Shown in pieces: positions 13,901-26,810 of a stretch of DNA of 64,000 nucleotides. Made by a program: the position numbers and the translations under genes. Position 1 is the stretch's first letter; every line of letters begins with the position of its first letter. The notes below the pieces were generated by a model that had not been told where the DNA came from, searched no databases, and saw only the letters and a program-made list of their open reading frames with translations. The stretch covers positions 18,727,835-18,791,834 of the forward strand of contig NC_003076.8 of the NCBI RefSeq assembly GCF_000001735.4, written 5' to 3'. This DNA is from Arabidopsis thaliana. Taxonomy: Eukaryota; Streptophyta; Magnoliopsida; Brassicales; Brassicaceae.

Positions 13901-14130
13901 ACCCGAAGGTGAAAATGAACATGTTTGAAGTCGAAGTGTTCGAGCAAGTAGTTGTTGAATACAGACACAATCTCAAGAAGATTGAGAGCTCTACGTATGA
14001 GGAACAAGAAGAAGAACAGAAACAAGAATCGTTGAGGACAATACAAAAGAGAAGAAAATGGCTAGATCATGAATCTTGGTCTCTCAATCGTAGTAGCTGT
14101 AAGAATTATCTCACGGATATGTGGGGCTAA
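10993..14130 (+). CDS. TOD1: DUF616 membrane protein, alkaline ceramidase TOD1 (AT5G46220)
   Basis: Exons 10993-11251, 11566-11766, 12083-12646 and 13766-14130 join in phase to 462 residues. An N-terminal hydrophobic segment (about residues 18-40, LLCFSLLYLFSTIFLFLYVS) suggests a type II membrane anchor. It is followed by a short stem and the DUF616 domain from about residue 140, with VPCGFFRDFPVSNSD, the glycosyltransferase-like stretch SKFSIWVDAKIQLMIDP, and a terminal part rich in charged residues. The C-terminal 40 residues are very acidic/Gln-rich, then basic. From memory, AT5G46220 was described as TURGOR REGULATION DEFECT 1, a Golgi alkaline ceramidase acting in guard cells and pollen tubes. 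The fold resembles glycosyltransferases, so the enzymatic role rests on that literature, not on this sequence. The third intron (12647-13765) is unusually long, about 1.1 kb. Confidence 0.9.
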
Positions 14131-14758
14131 AACTCATAATTGATTTTTTTCTTTTATTATCTTTATAGTGAAGTCCATATATATGTATCAATCGGTCAAT
14201 ATAATTTCATTGATAGGTTAACCAAGTTGTGTGTATCAAACTATCAATGTATGTACATAATCATGTGTGATATCTAATCAGCATAACTGGAAAAAAATTT
14301 AACTATAAAATTTGATTTTTGTAGATATGTGGAAAATTTTATTCAATATCTAACGTTGTGACTTGTGAGTGCGACACACTAACACGCGTAGACCATCACC
14401 AGTGTTATTTGAACCGAACCAACCGGTTTTATATTTACATCAAACTCATTCTATTATAATATTTCGAACCAAAAACACGAGAATTATATTTAATCTTCTC
14501 ATTTTCTTACTATTTTTGGTTTATAAGTTGTAGCAAACATGCATCACCACTATCTCAGATTTTCCAAAGGAATTTGTTTGTTTTTTAATTATACATTTTG
14601 TCTTTCTATATTATTATTTTTATAAAATCTCTAATGGAAAAGATGCAGAAATACAAATGTTGAAAATAGAACTTAGCTAAACAAAAGGAATTATAAGGAA
14701 AAAACAAAAGATAATTTAGCTAAGCAAAGTATCATGATGGTGAGCGTTGACAAATGAA
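14131..14758. other. Convergent 3' intergenic region
   Basis: Spacer between the convergent 3' ends of TOD1 (plus) and the DUF538 gene (minus). It should contain both 3' UTRs. No coding or repeat feature seen. Confidence 0.5.
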
Positions 14759-15190
14759 TCATTCGTCTTCTTCAAAAGCAGTGACGGGGAAAGTACGTGA
14801 TAGTCCCGTAGGATTAGCAAAAGTGATTTGAGTCGGATCTTGATGATTAACAAAGATCTCAGAGATCGTAACCCAAATCAAAATCTCTTTGCTCTTGATT
14901 CCCGTGAGCTGACTCATCCGACGATTCTCAAGGATCGCAGTAACCTCCGAATCGTAAGATACGTTTCGTCCAATGGCTTTAAACCGATGTTGAACCTTGT
15001 TCTTGATCTTGATCCAGACATAACCGGTTGATTTGTTGTGACCGATCTCTGTCATGTTGTCTAGAGGAAGAAGACCTTTGGGTAGATTCATGGTTGATAA
15101 AATCTCTTTGGCTTTCTGTTTGCAGTTTGATTCGCCATTGCAGATCTCTGCTCCTTCTCTTTGATCTGATTTCGTTTCTTGAGACGACAT
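14759..15190 (-). CDS. DUF538 family protein, single exon (AT5G46230-like)
   Basis: Intronless 143-residue frame. I choose the ATG at 15190 (MSSQETKSDQREGAE) over the longer frame that opens 44 codons earlier, because a TATA-like ctatataaa (minus strand, about 15238-15246) lies only about 50 nt upstream. The upstream frame would run through the core promoter. Family features are the conserved block LPKGLLPLDNMTEIG near the N-terminus, a central basic strand (KIKNKVQHRFKAIGRNVSYD) and the terminal strand IWVTISEIFV. DUF538 proteins are small plant beta-barrel-like proteins of uncertain role; a stress-linked chlorophyll-binding or hydrolysing activity has been proposed for some. No signal peptide is apparent with this start, unlike many family members. 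Its ATG is about 0.6 kb from the KAT1 3' end. Confidence 0.85.
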   Translation of the reverse strand: MSSQETKSDQREGAEICNGESNCKQKAKEILSTMNLPKGLLPLDNMTEIGHNKSTGYVWIKIKNKVQHRFKAIGRNVSYDSEVTAILENRRMSQLTGIKSKEILIWVTISEIFVNHQDPTQITFANPTGLSRTFPVTAFEEDE

Positions 15191-15817
15191 TTCGATGAGA
15201 TTTGTGGTGGTGACTTTTTGGGGACTTTTTGCTGGATTTATATAGAGGTGTGAGTTTTGGAATTGAATGACGAAATTGGGTCTGTGGAAGAGGAAGGAGA
15301 ATAGTATTAGAGAGGGTAACATGGAAATTTCGTATAAAATGAGGTGGGACGCATGCAGTTCATGTTCGTGGAATAATTTATTTTATTCGTTGATTGAATA
15401 TAAAATACATTCGAGAATTTCTTATTTTGATTTTTTTTTATTACAAACATGTTGAAGTGTTTAAATTTAAAATAAATCAAACTGAATATACGCTTAATTT
15501 TCTGAAAAAAAAATTTCGTCTTTTTAATAGGTAAATTTCTTAAAATCTTTATTGATAATAGAGAAAAATAAAATTTTCTTGATTTATCATGTGAAACAAG
15601 TTCAAAGCAGAAGACTCGTGTAGAATAATGTTTTGTGTTCAAACAGAACGGTATCAATGTATCATAGTCAAGCTGTGAAATAAGATTGTGTTTTTGTGTC
15701 AATTAATGTCAGTTTTGTATACTCTGCTTTTGATAATCTAGACTTTTCTATGAAACCGGGTAAAAATACATTATCTGCAGATATACATGCTCTATAAATG
15801 AAGTCGAGTTTTCAAAC
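15191..15817. other. DUF538 promoter and KAT1 3' flank
   Basis: Contains the TATA-like element for the DUF538 gene (near 15240, minus strand) and, towards 15817, the KAT1 3' UTR. The 131-codon minus-strand frame at 15307-15702 is Lys/Phe-rich AT-driven sequence without family resemblance. Confidence 0.5.
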
Positions 15818-18727
15818 TCAATTTGATGAAAAATACAAATGATCACCATCCCAAATGACATCTAAATCATCAATCTCAGCGTTGTCCGCATTGGTGATCT
15901 TTGTGAAGTTGCAGCCTCCAAACTTCTCACTTGCAAGTCTTAGAAGCTCTTCTATGGATGATGGTAAGAGTATCAACTTCCCGTTCTTGCTCTCAGACAT
16001 CATGTGGATGGTAACTCTCTTTTCTTCTCGTTTGCATGGCTTGATGATTTGGTTGCTTGAGCTGCAATATGGATCTTTTTTCGATGAATCGTTAGCGTAA
16101 CTTCTTCCAGCGGTTTCACTACTTGATCTTTCCACTTTGGCTCTCTCTATCTTTTGTTCCTTAAGTATCTTCTTAACCATTTCAGTATCTTCCTTGTGAA
16201 TCGCATCCATTAGAGCAGTGTCGGAAGTCGGATTCGTAACATCTAAACCATAGCCATCTTTTCTTGAATCTCTCCACTCTTCCCATCCCATGCTTTTGAA
16301 ATCTCTGTTTTCGTGACCACTAGTATTCGAATCATCTATTGCTATTGACTGTTGCCCTCTAAGTTTCTGAAAGTTTTATAGCCAAAAATGAGTTTAGAGT
16401 TTGTTTTAACTATAGAAACATTTCTATAATAACTCACATACCATGAAGAGATTGTTCATGATGACTCGTCCATCGTCAGCATGAGCATGCATCGCACTCA
16501 TCAGCGATGTTCTGCTTATCCGCAGTATTTGAGATAGCTCGGTTGTTCTTACTGTGAATGGTTGTGGTCTATAGTATAAAACTCCAACCTCTCCAAATGT
16601 TTCTCCAATTACTGCTTTCCCTTGAAACTGATCATGTCCATCAACGTAGACAGTGAAGTCCTGTACAATACACAATGTTACAAGATTCCTAACTGTTATT
16701 CACATATTTACATATAACCGATATATTTCACTCACCACTGCTCCTGACACCAGAATGTAAAGATCAGTAGGAGCTTCGTTTTGTAGAATTATATCTTCTT
16801 TTGGTGGGAAATACTCAGCGTCTATATCTGAAACCTTGAACATGAAAAGGTACATGGAGTTGGTCACCTCTTACATATTAAACGTTAAGAAAAAAGGTTA
16901 GAGAATACAATTTTACCAATTGAAAGAGGAAGTTACGAGAAACTCCTTGAAAGAGGTAAATGTTGTGAACAATGGGGAAGAATAAATAGTTTGCAATGCT
17001 TGACCGGATTGCTTTTGGCAGATTGTTCAAGGTCTCTTGTTGTTTCAAGCCCTCTGTTTTGAACTTTAAGCAAATGTGTGATAACATTTGATCTTGTATG
17101 TCATGTGGGAGTTGATTTCTTGAAGCAAACTCTGAAGCAGCTCTCACTGAATCCCTCTGTTTAACACAAAGCAATAAAGCATTACAGATTAGTAATACTC
17201 AATATTATTTTAGTCAACTTAAAATACTCAAAAGTACGTAAACCCCACGCTATTACCCGAACCTTTATCCGAAATGAACATGCCTAGACTAAAAGAAAGT
17301 GATCAAACTTACAAAGGTTCTGGTTCGGCTAGTCCAATGAACGACGAGGTTGGTCATATTTCCAATGAGGTAAGCTGTCAAACCGAGGTTGAACATCATG
17401 AAGAAAATGTCAAAAAGCATTTCTCTTGGGTTCTCAGCATGAAAATCTCCATATCCCGTGGTCGTTAATGTCGTAATGGACCAGTAAAGAGCAGTCACAT
17501 ATCTATTCCATAGACTTGCTTCTTTGAAATTTGGATACACAGCTCCAATCCATGTCTTTCTTGGATTAGGATATCTATCTGCAATCAGGTAGTTGAAACA
17601 TCCAGCACAATGTATAGCGAACAAAGTGACCTGAGATCAACAAGCACGTGTAAGTCACTAGCTTTAATATGGTGTCCATTTAAAAGACAAATAAACCCTA
17701 AGAATAGATCACCTAAATGGACAGCCCTAAGCTTAAAATGCTTTATTATAAGTGAGATTAGTTTTGCTCTGTTTTGGAACTAACCGAAATGAGTTTTGTG
17801 CAACGTATCCAGAAATAGTTGAAACGGATATCTTTCTCAAGCCTGAAGCAAAGGTAAGAGTTAGTTAGACTTGAGTAAGCACTTTCTTAGTTAAACCCTA
17901 AGAAGAGTATGGTCTCTTAGTTAGCATAGAAGCAAACCTTGCAAATAGCGAGCTAACTCGCCGGAGACGCCATAACCTGAGCATGCTAAGAATTCTGAAT
18001 CCTAGTTCGCTTCCGTTGTAGTTAAACAAGAGGCTTAGTGGCTGAAATGGTGCTGTGGAACAAACATCGAAAGCGAACCACGTCGAAAGGTACCTGAAAA
18101 TGTTACAATTTCAAAACATACTTTGAGATTCTCATTCACTTATAAAAGGTTTCAAGTTAAGAAAAAAGGTTTCTCACCTTATTGCTATTTTCTTAGGACT
18201 GTCAACTAGAAGATAGGAGTGGCTATCGAGATAAGCGACGAAGAAGGTGAGAATAATATCAATGGCGAAGAAGCCATTAACAATGTTGTCGATGATGAAA
18301 ATCGCGTCTTTTTTATAGGTGATGAAAGCAAATTGAAATGGGCAAATCCAAGCTGAGTAAATAACTAGTAATACTAGCCACATCTCCCACGCTCTGTTTC
18401 AACAAACAGAGGATTGAAAACAGAGTCTTTAAATATACTTATAACGTGAGTAAAAACAGAGTAGTTAAAACTACTTATAACCTGAATAGTTGAAAACATA
18501 GTTGAAAACAGAGTACTTAAAACAGAGTTTAGTAGATGAGAAAATTACCTGTAACGTGGATTAAAAGGAGAGATTATGTGTTTGCGGAGCTTAGTAGATT
18601 GGTTGATCCTGGCTCCAAGAGATGGTAGAAGATCGGCAGAGAGGAAACTACTCTGTTTTATGGTGTCTATATTGTATTCCTCGACGCAGAATCTTTCGAA
18701 GAAATTTCGAGTCCAAGAGATCGACAT
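15818..18727 (-). CDS. KAT1: Inward-rectifying Shaker K+ channel KAT1 (AT5G46240)
   Basis: Nine exons: 18549-18727, 18178-18393, 17938-18093, 17785-17842, 17313-17630, 16917-17156, 16736-16834, 16442-16660, 15818-16366, giving 677 residues, the KAT1 length. The order is a short cytosolic N-terminus, six membrane segments with an Arg-rich S4 (LRLWRLRR), the pore with K+ filter TTGYGD at residues 260-265, a C-linker, a cyclic-nucleotide-binding domain ([20 protein letters not shown]), no ankyrin repeats, and a C-terminal KHA domain (about residues 610-677). KAT1 is a guard-cell plasma-membrane K+ influx channel driving stomatal opening, gated by hyperpolarisation and controlled by phosphorylation and trafficking. 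The start is the first ATG after a TATA box. The frame stays open upstream only through TTG, so no extension is supported. Confidence 0.98.
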
Positions 18728-18794
18728 CTTTTTGATGATCTCTAAAGACAAAGAAACTGTTATACCTTTTTAGGCTTTCTTCTTGGCAAGGTAG

Positions 18795-18803
18795 TTATAA
18801 ATA
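18795..18803 (-). promoter_or_regulatory. KAT1: Putative KAT1 TATA box
   Basis: Minus-strand TATTTATAA lies about 70 nt upstream of the KAT1 ATG, which would place transcription start about 35-40 nt before the ATG. Position and sequence support a core promoter. The KAT1 promoter is known for guard-cell activity involving DOF (AAAG-type) sites, which are abundant further upstream but not diagnostic on their own. Confidence 0.55.
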
Positions 18804-21800
18804 GTGATGAAGCTTGTGACAAAGCAACACGGGGAAACTTCTCTTTTCTTCTTCTGTTGGGACCTTTATGGCAACTTGTTGTGACCCATTTGTTATCTTT
18901 TTTTCTTTTTGGTTGAGAATTTGGCAGGGAAAGGTTAACGGCTTTAAGAAGACTCAGTGCACCATTAATGCTGCAAAACCAATATGGTTTCGATTCGAGA
19001 AGCAACAATGGTGAAGAAAAGGCGTAAAATGCGGAACGGAGTAAGTGTGAGATGATCAAAAATCTTGAGAGATGAGACAGAATTTAAGTGGCAAACATTG
19101 AGCTTTTGCGGTAGATATCATCATATTTTGTTTCTTTTTTGACACGAAAATATAAGATTCGAAAGAGGAGGAAGAAGAAGAGGAAACGCAATCTGTTTCT
19201 TTGGAGGTTTCTACTTGATGAGATTCATGACTATCAGACTATGGTGTGATGTCCACTTTCCTAGCATTTGAAGGTGGGAGTGATATATAGACATAGAGAC
19301 ACATATAAAGGAAGGAAGGTACGTTTGGTGTTTGGTAAGTGTTAATGGGAGGACAAAAATGGGCATGAAAATTATGGTGTGTTCATTTCAGGAATCCAGA
19401 AATGGACCAAGCAAAATAAAGAAAATAAAATGGCATTTGACAGAATATGTAAGGGGCCAGAGTATATTTTTTTTTCTTTCTTCGAAAAAAGTTTTATTTT
19501 CTCATCAACTATTCTTAAAGTATATGTCTCTATTTTATTTTCTAGTCCCCAAAACCAATCATAAGTTTATTGTACTCATTGCAAAAAAAAAAAAAAAAAA
19601 GTTATTGTTCTCATTTTGGATTGAGTTTTACTAAATAGCCATAAACTTGGAAGATTATTTCCAAAACACTCATATAGAAAATATAGTAGTCCATTTAATC
19701 TTTTTGCATGGGAAGTGAAACTCTAAGATTATTTTACCGAAACAGCTTATATAATGTATTATTATTATAGAAGCTACGTGAACTCTCCACGTGGATAAAC
19801 CGAATCTAGGTAGCGAATGAGGCTCTCTAAACAGTGAAGTCCCAAACTCTCTTCTCACTCGGACACACTCGCTGGCTCGCAAGCAATATGTCTTTGTTGT
19901 GTTTTGACTTTGGTTTATACTTAGTACTTAGGAGAAGACACACCAATAGGAGATCTTCACGTGGTGGGTTTTTTCATGTGTGTACACTTGATTTCTTGTC
20001 CGTCCCATACTTCTCATTCCCGTCGGTATGGTGGCCCCTCCCTTCTCCTTCATGTTCTGATTCCATTTACTAATTTCTTATAAACCCTTTCTAGATATAT
20101 GTATGTTTTCATTTCTCTAGTGTGCTAGACTCTTTATATCTTAATCTCACTAATAAAGGAAAAATACGTAATTTATAAATTTTAACAAAATAATAAACTT
20201 GATTTCTAAATTCTTAATTAAGAATTTAAAAATGACATCTTACTCATAGGAGGAAATATATGAAATGATAAATCCCATAAACTGTGAAAGAACAAATCTA
20301 GAGTTTAAAACACAACATGATAAAATATATATAACATGGCTATAAATATTTTTAACAAAAAGGTGATAAATTATAGATGAATTGTACATTGACTACATTC
20401 TGTGCAAATGAACATGTGCTAACCTTTTCTAATGCGGTTATAATTGACATGGGAAAACAAAAGAAAAGAAAAAAGAATCAGGAATTTTTTCTACAATAGG
20501 AACGAGAAATGAGAGAAAACAAATTGAAACAACTAAGAATAAAGTTATGAAAAATCATGGTTTATAATAAAACACATTTGTATACGAATATTGATTTTTT
20601 GGTAATCCTAAATATTTGACTAAACTTTTGTTTTCGTTCGCTAGTATAGAATGCCAAGTATAAATTCTTCAAACCTTTCCGCCAAATTTGTATTATTAAA
20701 TCATTCCAAAGCTTTTTGTTTCTGCGTCGATCTGAGCCCGTTCGAATGTATCTTTCATGATTCCTTGTTGATATTTTGTTTATTGTCTTCCTGAATCCTA
20801 ATATCATTATAGAAACAAAACAAAACAAAATAAAGTAAATGAGAGATTCCTAATATAAACATAACATGAGCTAACTTTAATATTATTTTCTCGTGATTAA
20901 TTAGTTTTGCCAATAAAAGTTTTATATTAGGTTTTATGATCTAACTTACTTTTTAAAAGATGATTATAACTATTGAAAAATGAATTATTTCGGCTTTCAA
21001 ATTTTAGTATTTTGTGATTTTTTTTTTGTTTTTTAATTTCGGTTATTCATATATTTCAAATCAAAAGGAATTACTGGGTTACTAAACCTTGCCTTAAAAG
21101 ACCAGAAATCGTAAACTGCTTTAAGTTTGCTATTTGCTGTCTTCCTAGTGCAAGTGGGGTTGTTCATGTTAACTGTTTAAATTTAAGTTTAAGCTGTCAC
21201 ATGCATGCTAAGAGTAGTGTAGGGTCTAAAAATTTGTTAGTTATTTTTGTTGTTGTGGGCCATCATAAGTCTTGGAATCGGTTGGTCTAAACCTGTTTTA
21301 TACCTTCTTCAAACTACATTGGAGCTGATTTTCATTTTATATTCATGTAAGATCATCGAGTTCTAGTAACTTGATTTTGAGGTCTCAAAAGAGAATATAA
21401 ACTGTATATGGTTGGCGAGTGGAACCATGAGCCATCGTCAAACATTATTTTTTGATGGTTAGCCGCGAATTAATCTTCAAAACCGTATTTGTAGTCATAT
21501 TGTATTATAGTTGGTAGGTTTTGGATTGGTAGTTTTAGTAACGACCAGATTGAACCATGCTGGTCTATTCCACTACAATTTTTTTTCTTTTCTGGTTAAA
21601 TATGTTATCTAGAAAATCTAGATTTTTCTTGGGATTTAGTACCCTACATTATACGTTGCACATTATTAACGGGTCCAATACTAGATAACAGATAGAGACA
21701 TTTTCCAGTAAATCTTCCATTAAGTTAAAAGTCAACTATTCTATTCTTAACCCTTCTCATGATCATATTAGACTGTAAAGGCAGTTGAGACTTTTATTGA

Positions 21801-22786
21801 AAATTTAGAGTTTTTCTATTATCAAAATGCGTCTAATTATTATATTTTTTATTTTTTTTGTTATGAAAACTTTAAAAATCTTAATGGATGTATTATAATT
21901 GTGTCTTATAAATAAAAACAGTTTAACATTAACTGTAATTATAGTCGTTATGGATGGAATATCGTCCCGGGTTGATCCTCTTTCTCATGCTACTAAGAGG
22001 AGAAAGATCTGATTTAACACAAATAAAAACAAGATAATTTTCCACAATATCAACGGTACAAGAACAACATGATAAACGAGTCATAGACACTGCATAAGTG
22101 ATTTTGTTTGTGTAATGTCGGCATGATTTATATGAGATTTGTTTTTGTCGTCTACATTAAAAGTTAGGCTTGATATATGGGTCCTTCCATTTCTTATTGG
22201 GTAAAACTTGCAGGCTTCTTACTGTTTTCGCAATGTACCATTTGATACCTAAATTACCTAAGAGTTGTACAAAATCAAGAAATAATATTTATATAGCAAA
22301 AAGAATATTAAGATTTTCCCAATAAATTTAGCAATTATCTCTTCAATCAAGCATGTCATTTACAGTTTGGCCTATAAACTTAGGTTTTGAAACATGTGAT
22401 GAATTATAACGTTTGTAGGATGTGTGTGTGTCTAACGCAATTAGGTTCATGTAGTTAATGACGAGTAGGGTCAAAATCGTAAGGAGGATCCTCGTGATTG
22501 TCCTACAACGTGGGAAACTTTTTGTTGTAAAGCAAAAATTAAATCGATCACTAATATTTTGTTTTTTGTTGGGTAGGTATATATAGCCTGTGATTCTGTG
22601 AATTAAGAACGGTTTAAGCCTTTCCAATCTCTCTTTTCCTTGGAACCACACGAACATAAAGTTCTGTTAGTTTGCTCTTTAATTTTGTTCCCCATAATTA
22701 GGTGCTTTCATTTCCTTCCGACAAAAGAACTAAAATAGCATTTATTTAGAAATATATGGTACCATCACTTTTTAAATATTCGAAAA
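18804..22786. other. Upstream region of KAT1, no gene seen
   Basis: Nearly 4 kb without a supportable coding gene on either strand. It holds the KAT1 regulatory region, an A18 tract near 19581-19600, and scattered short AT-driven frames. No tRNA, snRNA or transposase was recognised. Confidence 0.6.
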
Positions 22787-23003
22787 ATACTCCTCTCTGT
22801 TCCTAATAATCAAATTTCAAAAATATACTGTACATTTTTAGGGGTTTAGTATAGCTTTTATCAGTTATTGATGAAGAATTGTAGAGTTTATACATAGAAA
22901 ATTGTTAGTTACAAAATAATGTATTAATCATTGATTATTAATATGTTTCTTATTATGTTTGAAAACTAAACAAAATTAGATTAGTTAGGTACAAAAGAAG
23001 TAT
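22787..23003. mobile_element. MITE-like sequence with degenerate terminal inverted repeats
   Basis: The left end ATACTCCTCTCTGTTCCTA (22787-22805) is matched at the right end by TAGGTACAAAAGAAGTAT (22986-23003), roughly 14 of 18 positions as reverse complement with one gap. Size is about 217 bp with no coding content. The TACTCCTCTCTGTTCC-type terminus resembles small non-autonomous DNA elements in plants. No clear target duplication is visible, so this may be an old copy. Confidence 0.5.
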
Positions 23004-24659
23004 ATTGATTTGACGCTATCGATTTTTGTCCATAATTTTGTTTACCCTAAGCCCACCCATTAGTAATATTTTATTAAAGCTAAACTATCATTCCCAAGTG
23101 TTAAAATTCAGAAATCAGAAATGCTGCCAAGACAAACAAAAAAACGGATGGTAGCTTGATTGACTAATTTGGTAGAGTTTCGAAATATTGTAATCCCTTC
23201 ATTTTGTCGAAGAGTCAAAGTAAATTTTCACCCGTGAGACCTATAAATAATATTCCTTACGAAAGAATCATTAGATGTTTTTTAGTTTGATTGTTTCACT
23301 AGAAGTGTGAGAATAAGAACTTCTGATGTATATAACAACTTCATATACAAATGATGAACGAAACCAAGTACCCAAACATCAAAAGTGTTGTTGTTTCTGT
23401 TAAAGGATATCTAATATCAAAAGTGTTAACTAATGAATTGCATAGTTTGAGTATGATCAATAAATATGAGAATATAAACAATTTAACTGAAACATATACG
23501 CTGATGAAATTTAAAATAAACAGTCAGTAAGAAAGAGTAAATTATCACTGTATGATTTGACTATTTTGAGCTATTGCATCATCCTATTTAATTTCTAAAA
23601 TATATTACAAATTAAGATTTACTATTCACAATAAATGGATTAACTATAGTGAACACAATGAATATATATAGTAAATTTTATTAGCGGACGATTCAATCTA
23701 GAATATGATGAAGTCTCCGAAACTATTGCAATAAAAATAAATTAAATTAATTATGCACACCAAAGATTTGGTATATAAATCACTAACCATCTATTCAACC
23801 ATTTGATGAACGATGCTTAAAACTTAAAAGAAACATTGACATTTATTCCATAACGGAAATTAACAACAAAATTCCACGTAAAGTACTTAAATTAATTCAT
23901 ATAGAATAGTTTTTGCGCACAACAATGTCATTTACATTCTCACCAGTTTAATTTTTTCTAGGCAGTGAAAACTTGGTGAATACTATACAAAATGTACTCC
24001 TAATAAAGAATACATAATGAATAGTAGAAAATAATAATAAACAAGTATCACAGGAACAAATATACACGGATGAATGAAACGGATGAATGATACATAGAAA
24101 GTGAAGATCTCAAGTTTTACTTGTTTTGACGTACTAACAAGTCATGACTTTGACATAGTCGTATTGATTAGGTCGAATATTTTAGCATACAATAATTTTT
24201 TATATTTAAATTCGTCGATCGATCATAGTGGAGAAATGTTGTTGTTTCGTAGTTGGTTCTCTTTTTATCAAAGTCTTTACGCCATAGTTGTGGAAAATCT
24301 AACTATGCTTAGAAAGTTGTTATGATCATAAAAATATCTAGATATATAAAAGGTGAAAAGAAGTTACGTGGACTATATAATACTAATGTTATGATATCAT
24401 TTTTAATTGAAATGTGTTCGTAGATGGTAGTAAGATGCTTTTTTGAAAAGCGAAAAACATATTCACCATAAGATACCATGATTGTTAATTAAAGAAGTTA
24501 CTCTTAGTTAACAAAAACAAAAAAAGAACTTACTCTTTGCTCCTTTATTTTTTTGTTAGCTGTGTGTCATGGTGAATAACTGCTTCTAGTTTTTTTTGGT
24601 AGGGATTAACTTCTTCTAGCTCGTGGTAATTGTTTTATATATCAAATATATATTTTACT

Positions 24660-24683
24660 AATATATATATATATATATATATA
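24660..24683. repeat. (TA)n microsatellite
   Basis: An uninterrupted run of about 12 TA dinucleotides within a longer AT-only stretch. Likely length-polymorphic. Confidence 0.9.
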
Positions 24684-26773
24684 AATAATACTAAATATGA
24701 TGAATTAATTCTATGGTAAAAATGTCAGTAGAAGTAGCTACACTATAAACTTTGGTATGTTATGTATATTTTTATATAACGAAAGCTACATTTTGGGTAT
24801 TGTTTTTATCAGGGAATGATTGATATTGAAGCAACTTTTATTTAGAAATTCATTAAAACATTTTAATGGTTCTCTTGTAAGATTCACACCTATCTTTAAA
24901 TTTTCTAGTCAAAAAAAGAAAGAAAAAAAAAGCGAGAGAGCTTCTGTTTTTCAAAATTAGTGCAAAACAGAACAAATGCGAAATTGTACATTTTTTCTTA
25001 TTAAAAATTATTATAGCCAAAAAAAGAAAAATATTATGGCCTCCTATATTTGTCCCCAATCATCCTATTTATTTTGACACTGACTTTTCTCACCCCTATT
25101 ATTAGGCAAGTTCTACAAAAATGATGGCCATGAAAAATCATTATGAGTTATTTTCCCTCGTGGCTCGCGATGGTTATGTTTTTTTGACACCGAGTCTCAC
25201 GTGACTTCCACGTGAACTATATGAGTGGAGGTTTTGGATATGGATCAACTTGACCATATACTAGATTTGAGACCAAGACAAAAGAGAGTTCTTAAAAGTC
25301 TCCCAAGATCAAAACAGTAAACCCTAATGATTTTCTATAACCCTTTTGTTGTATGGAATTTTAGAGAATACAGAATTTTAGTGTCTCTTTCTATAGTTTT
25401 AGGCTTTTAGCAAAAAGTCTCACCTTTTCTTTGTAATTTCTCTAAGATAAATTGTTTTTCGAAAAATGCTCAAAAAGTACTGCAAATCAGAATGTGTACT
25501 GCATATCTTCTATCTACGCGAACAATTGGAATAAAGCACTGTTATTCTCTCGTGAAACGTTGATACATTATATACAACACATATGAGTTTGAAGTTTCTG
25601 TATTACAGTTTTCTTTTTGAACAGAAATCATTTAATGAACCGTGTTACTTTTTTTTGGGTAACATGAACCGTGTTACTATAAGACTATGAATTATAGGAA
25701 TCTTCTAATTTGTCATTTATGTACGAGTTAAATTGTATTTGAAGTTTCATCAAAAATTAGTACTTGATTATGTCGAATATTATCTATATTTCTAGTGATA
25801 ATTTAGTGTTGTTACATCAAATATTCTAATTTAGAAAAGAAAACAACATGTGTGTACGATATAAATTGATAGTTTTATTTTATTTAAAGTAATGAGATGC
25901 CCTTAAAACAAACCTTTTACTCATTATAATAATATTATCAAGAACAATCTTGATCAAACAATGTATTTATCATTTACAGCCAAAAGTAAAAGAATTTGTA
26001 CTTGATATAGACTCCATACAAACTGTAGTAAGAGAGATGATAGAATATAAATGTTCCCCATTTATTTGGTGGAGGACCAAATGTGGACCAAAACATAACT
26101 TAGCCAATCGCATCTTAAGGCAATCGAGAAGAAACTACATGCATGGGCATGCAACTATACTGTTTCATTTATTTTGAAATTCATTTGGTCCAAATTTATC
26201 TTCAATTCCTTTAAAACTAGATGTACATGACAAGGTTGAAGTAGGGAATTCACGTAATCATACTTTTGACTTTGACAACTATATTTAGTCATTCAGTGTT
26301 TTATTGCTATATCGAATTATGTTCAATGTGGCAAGACCACGAGATTATGTTTCATTTAGTTAACAATTTATGAAGTTTTGAAAACCTTTGTGTAAAAATA
26401 CTGTAACATTACTTAAAAACCTTTCTGTACCAGTACAATCATTTCGACCTATATTCTAAAATGTAAAAGTAATTCTTACATTATTCTTCTATTAAATGGG
26501 AAATCAATAACTTATACGGAATAAATCACTCTTAAACTTAAATGGTCAATTTCAACATGTATAGTGATCAATTTGGTAAATAATATTTGATGATATGTTA
26601 GTGTATAGATCAACATTCCTTTTAAGTGGTTGATAAGAGAGACTATAAAATTTTAATCTCCGAGTCATCATTCCAATATAAGTGTTCTCAAGATTTGTTG
26701 CTCTCTCATGTCCTAATCGCTTAGGGTTCCAATCCAAACCAATGAGTTTAGTCACATCACTTACAAATGTGTA

Positions 26774-26810
26774 TATCAATATATCTTTACGGAAAAAAGA
26801 TATATTGATA
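26774..26810. repeat. Perfect 14-bp inverted repeat (hairpin)
   Basis: TATCAATATATCTT at 26774-26787 is perfectly complementary to AAGATATATTGATA at 26797-26810, with a 9-nt spacer. It lies in the gene-free interval. It could be a chance AT-rich palindrome or a remnant of a small inverted-repeat element. Confidence 0.75.

Noticed and set aside
15191-15322. 44-codon N-terminal extension of the DUF538 protein
   Set aside because: The extension would overlap the TATA-like element at about 15240 and shows no DUF538 similarity.
18728-18751. 8-codon N-terminal extension of KAT1
   Set aside because: It would start at TTG, not ATG; the ATG at 18727 matches the known KAT1 start and follows a TATA box.
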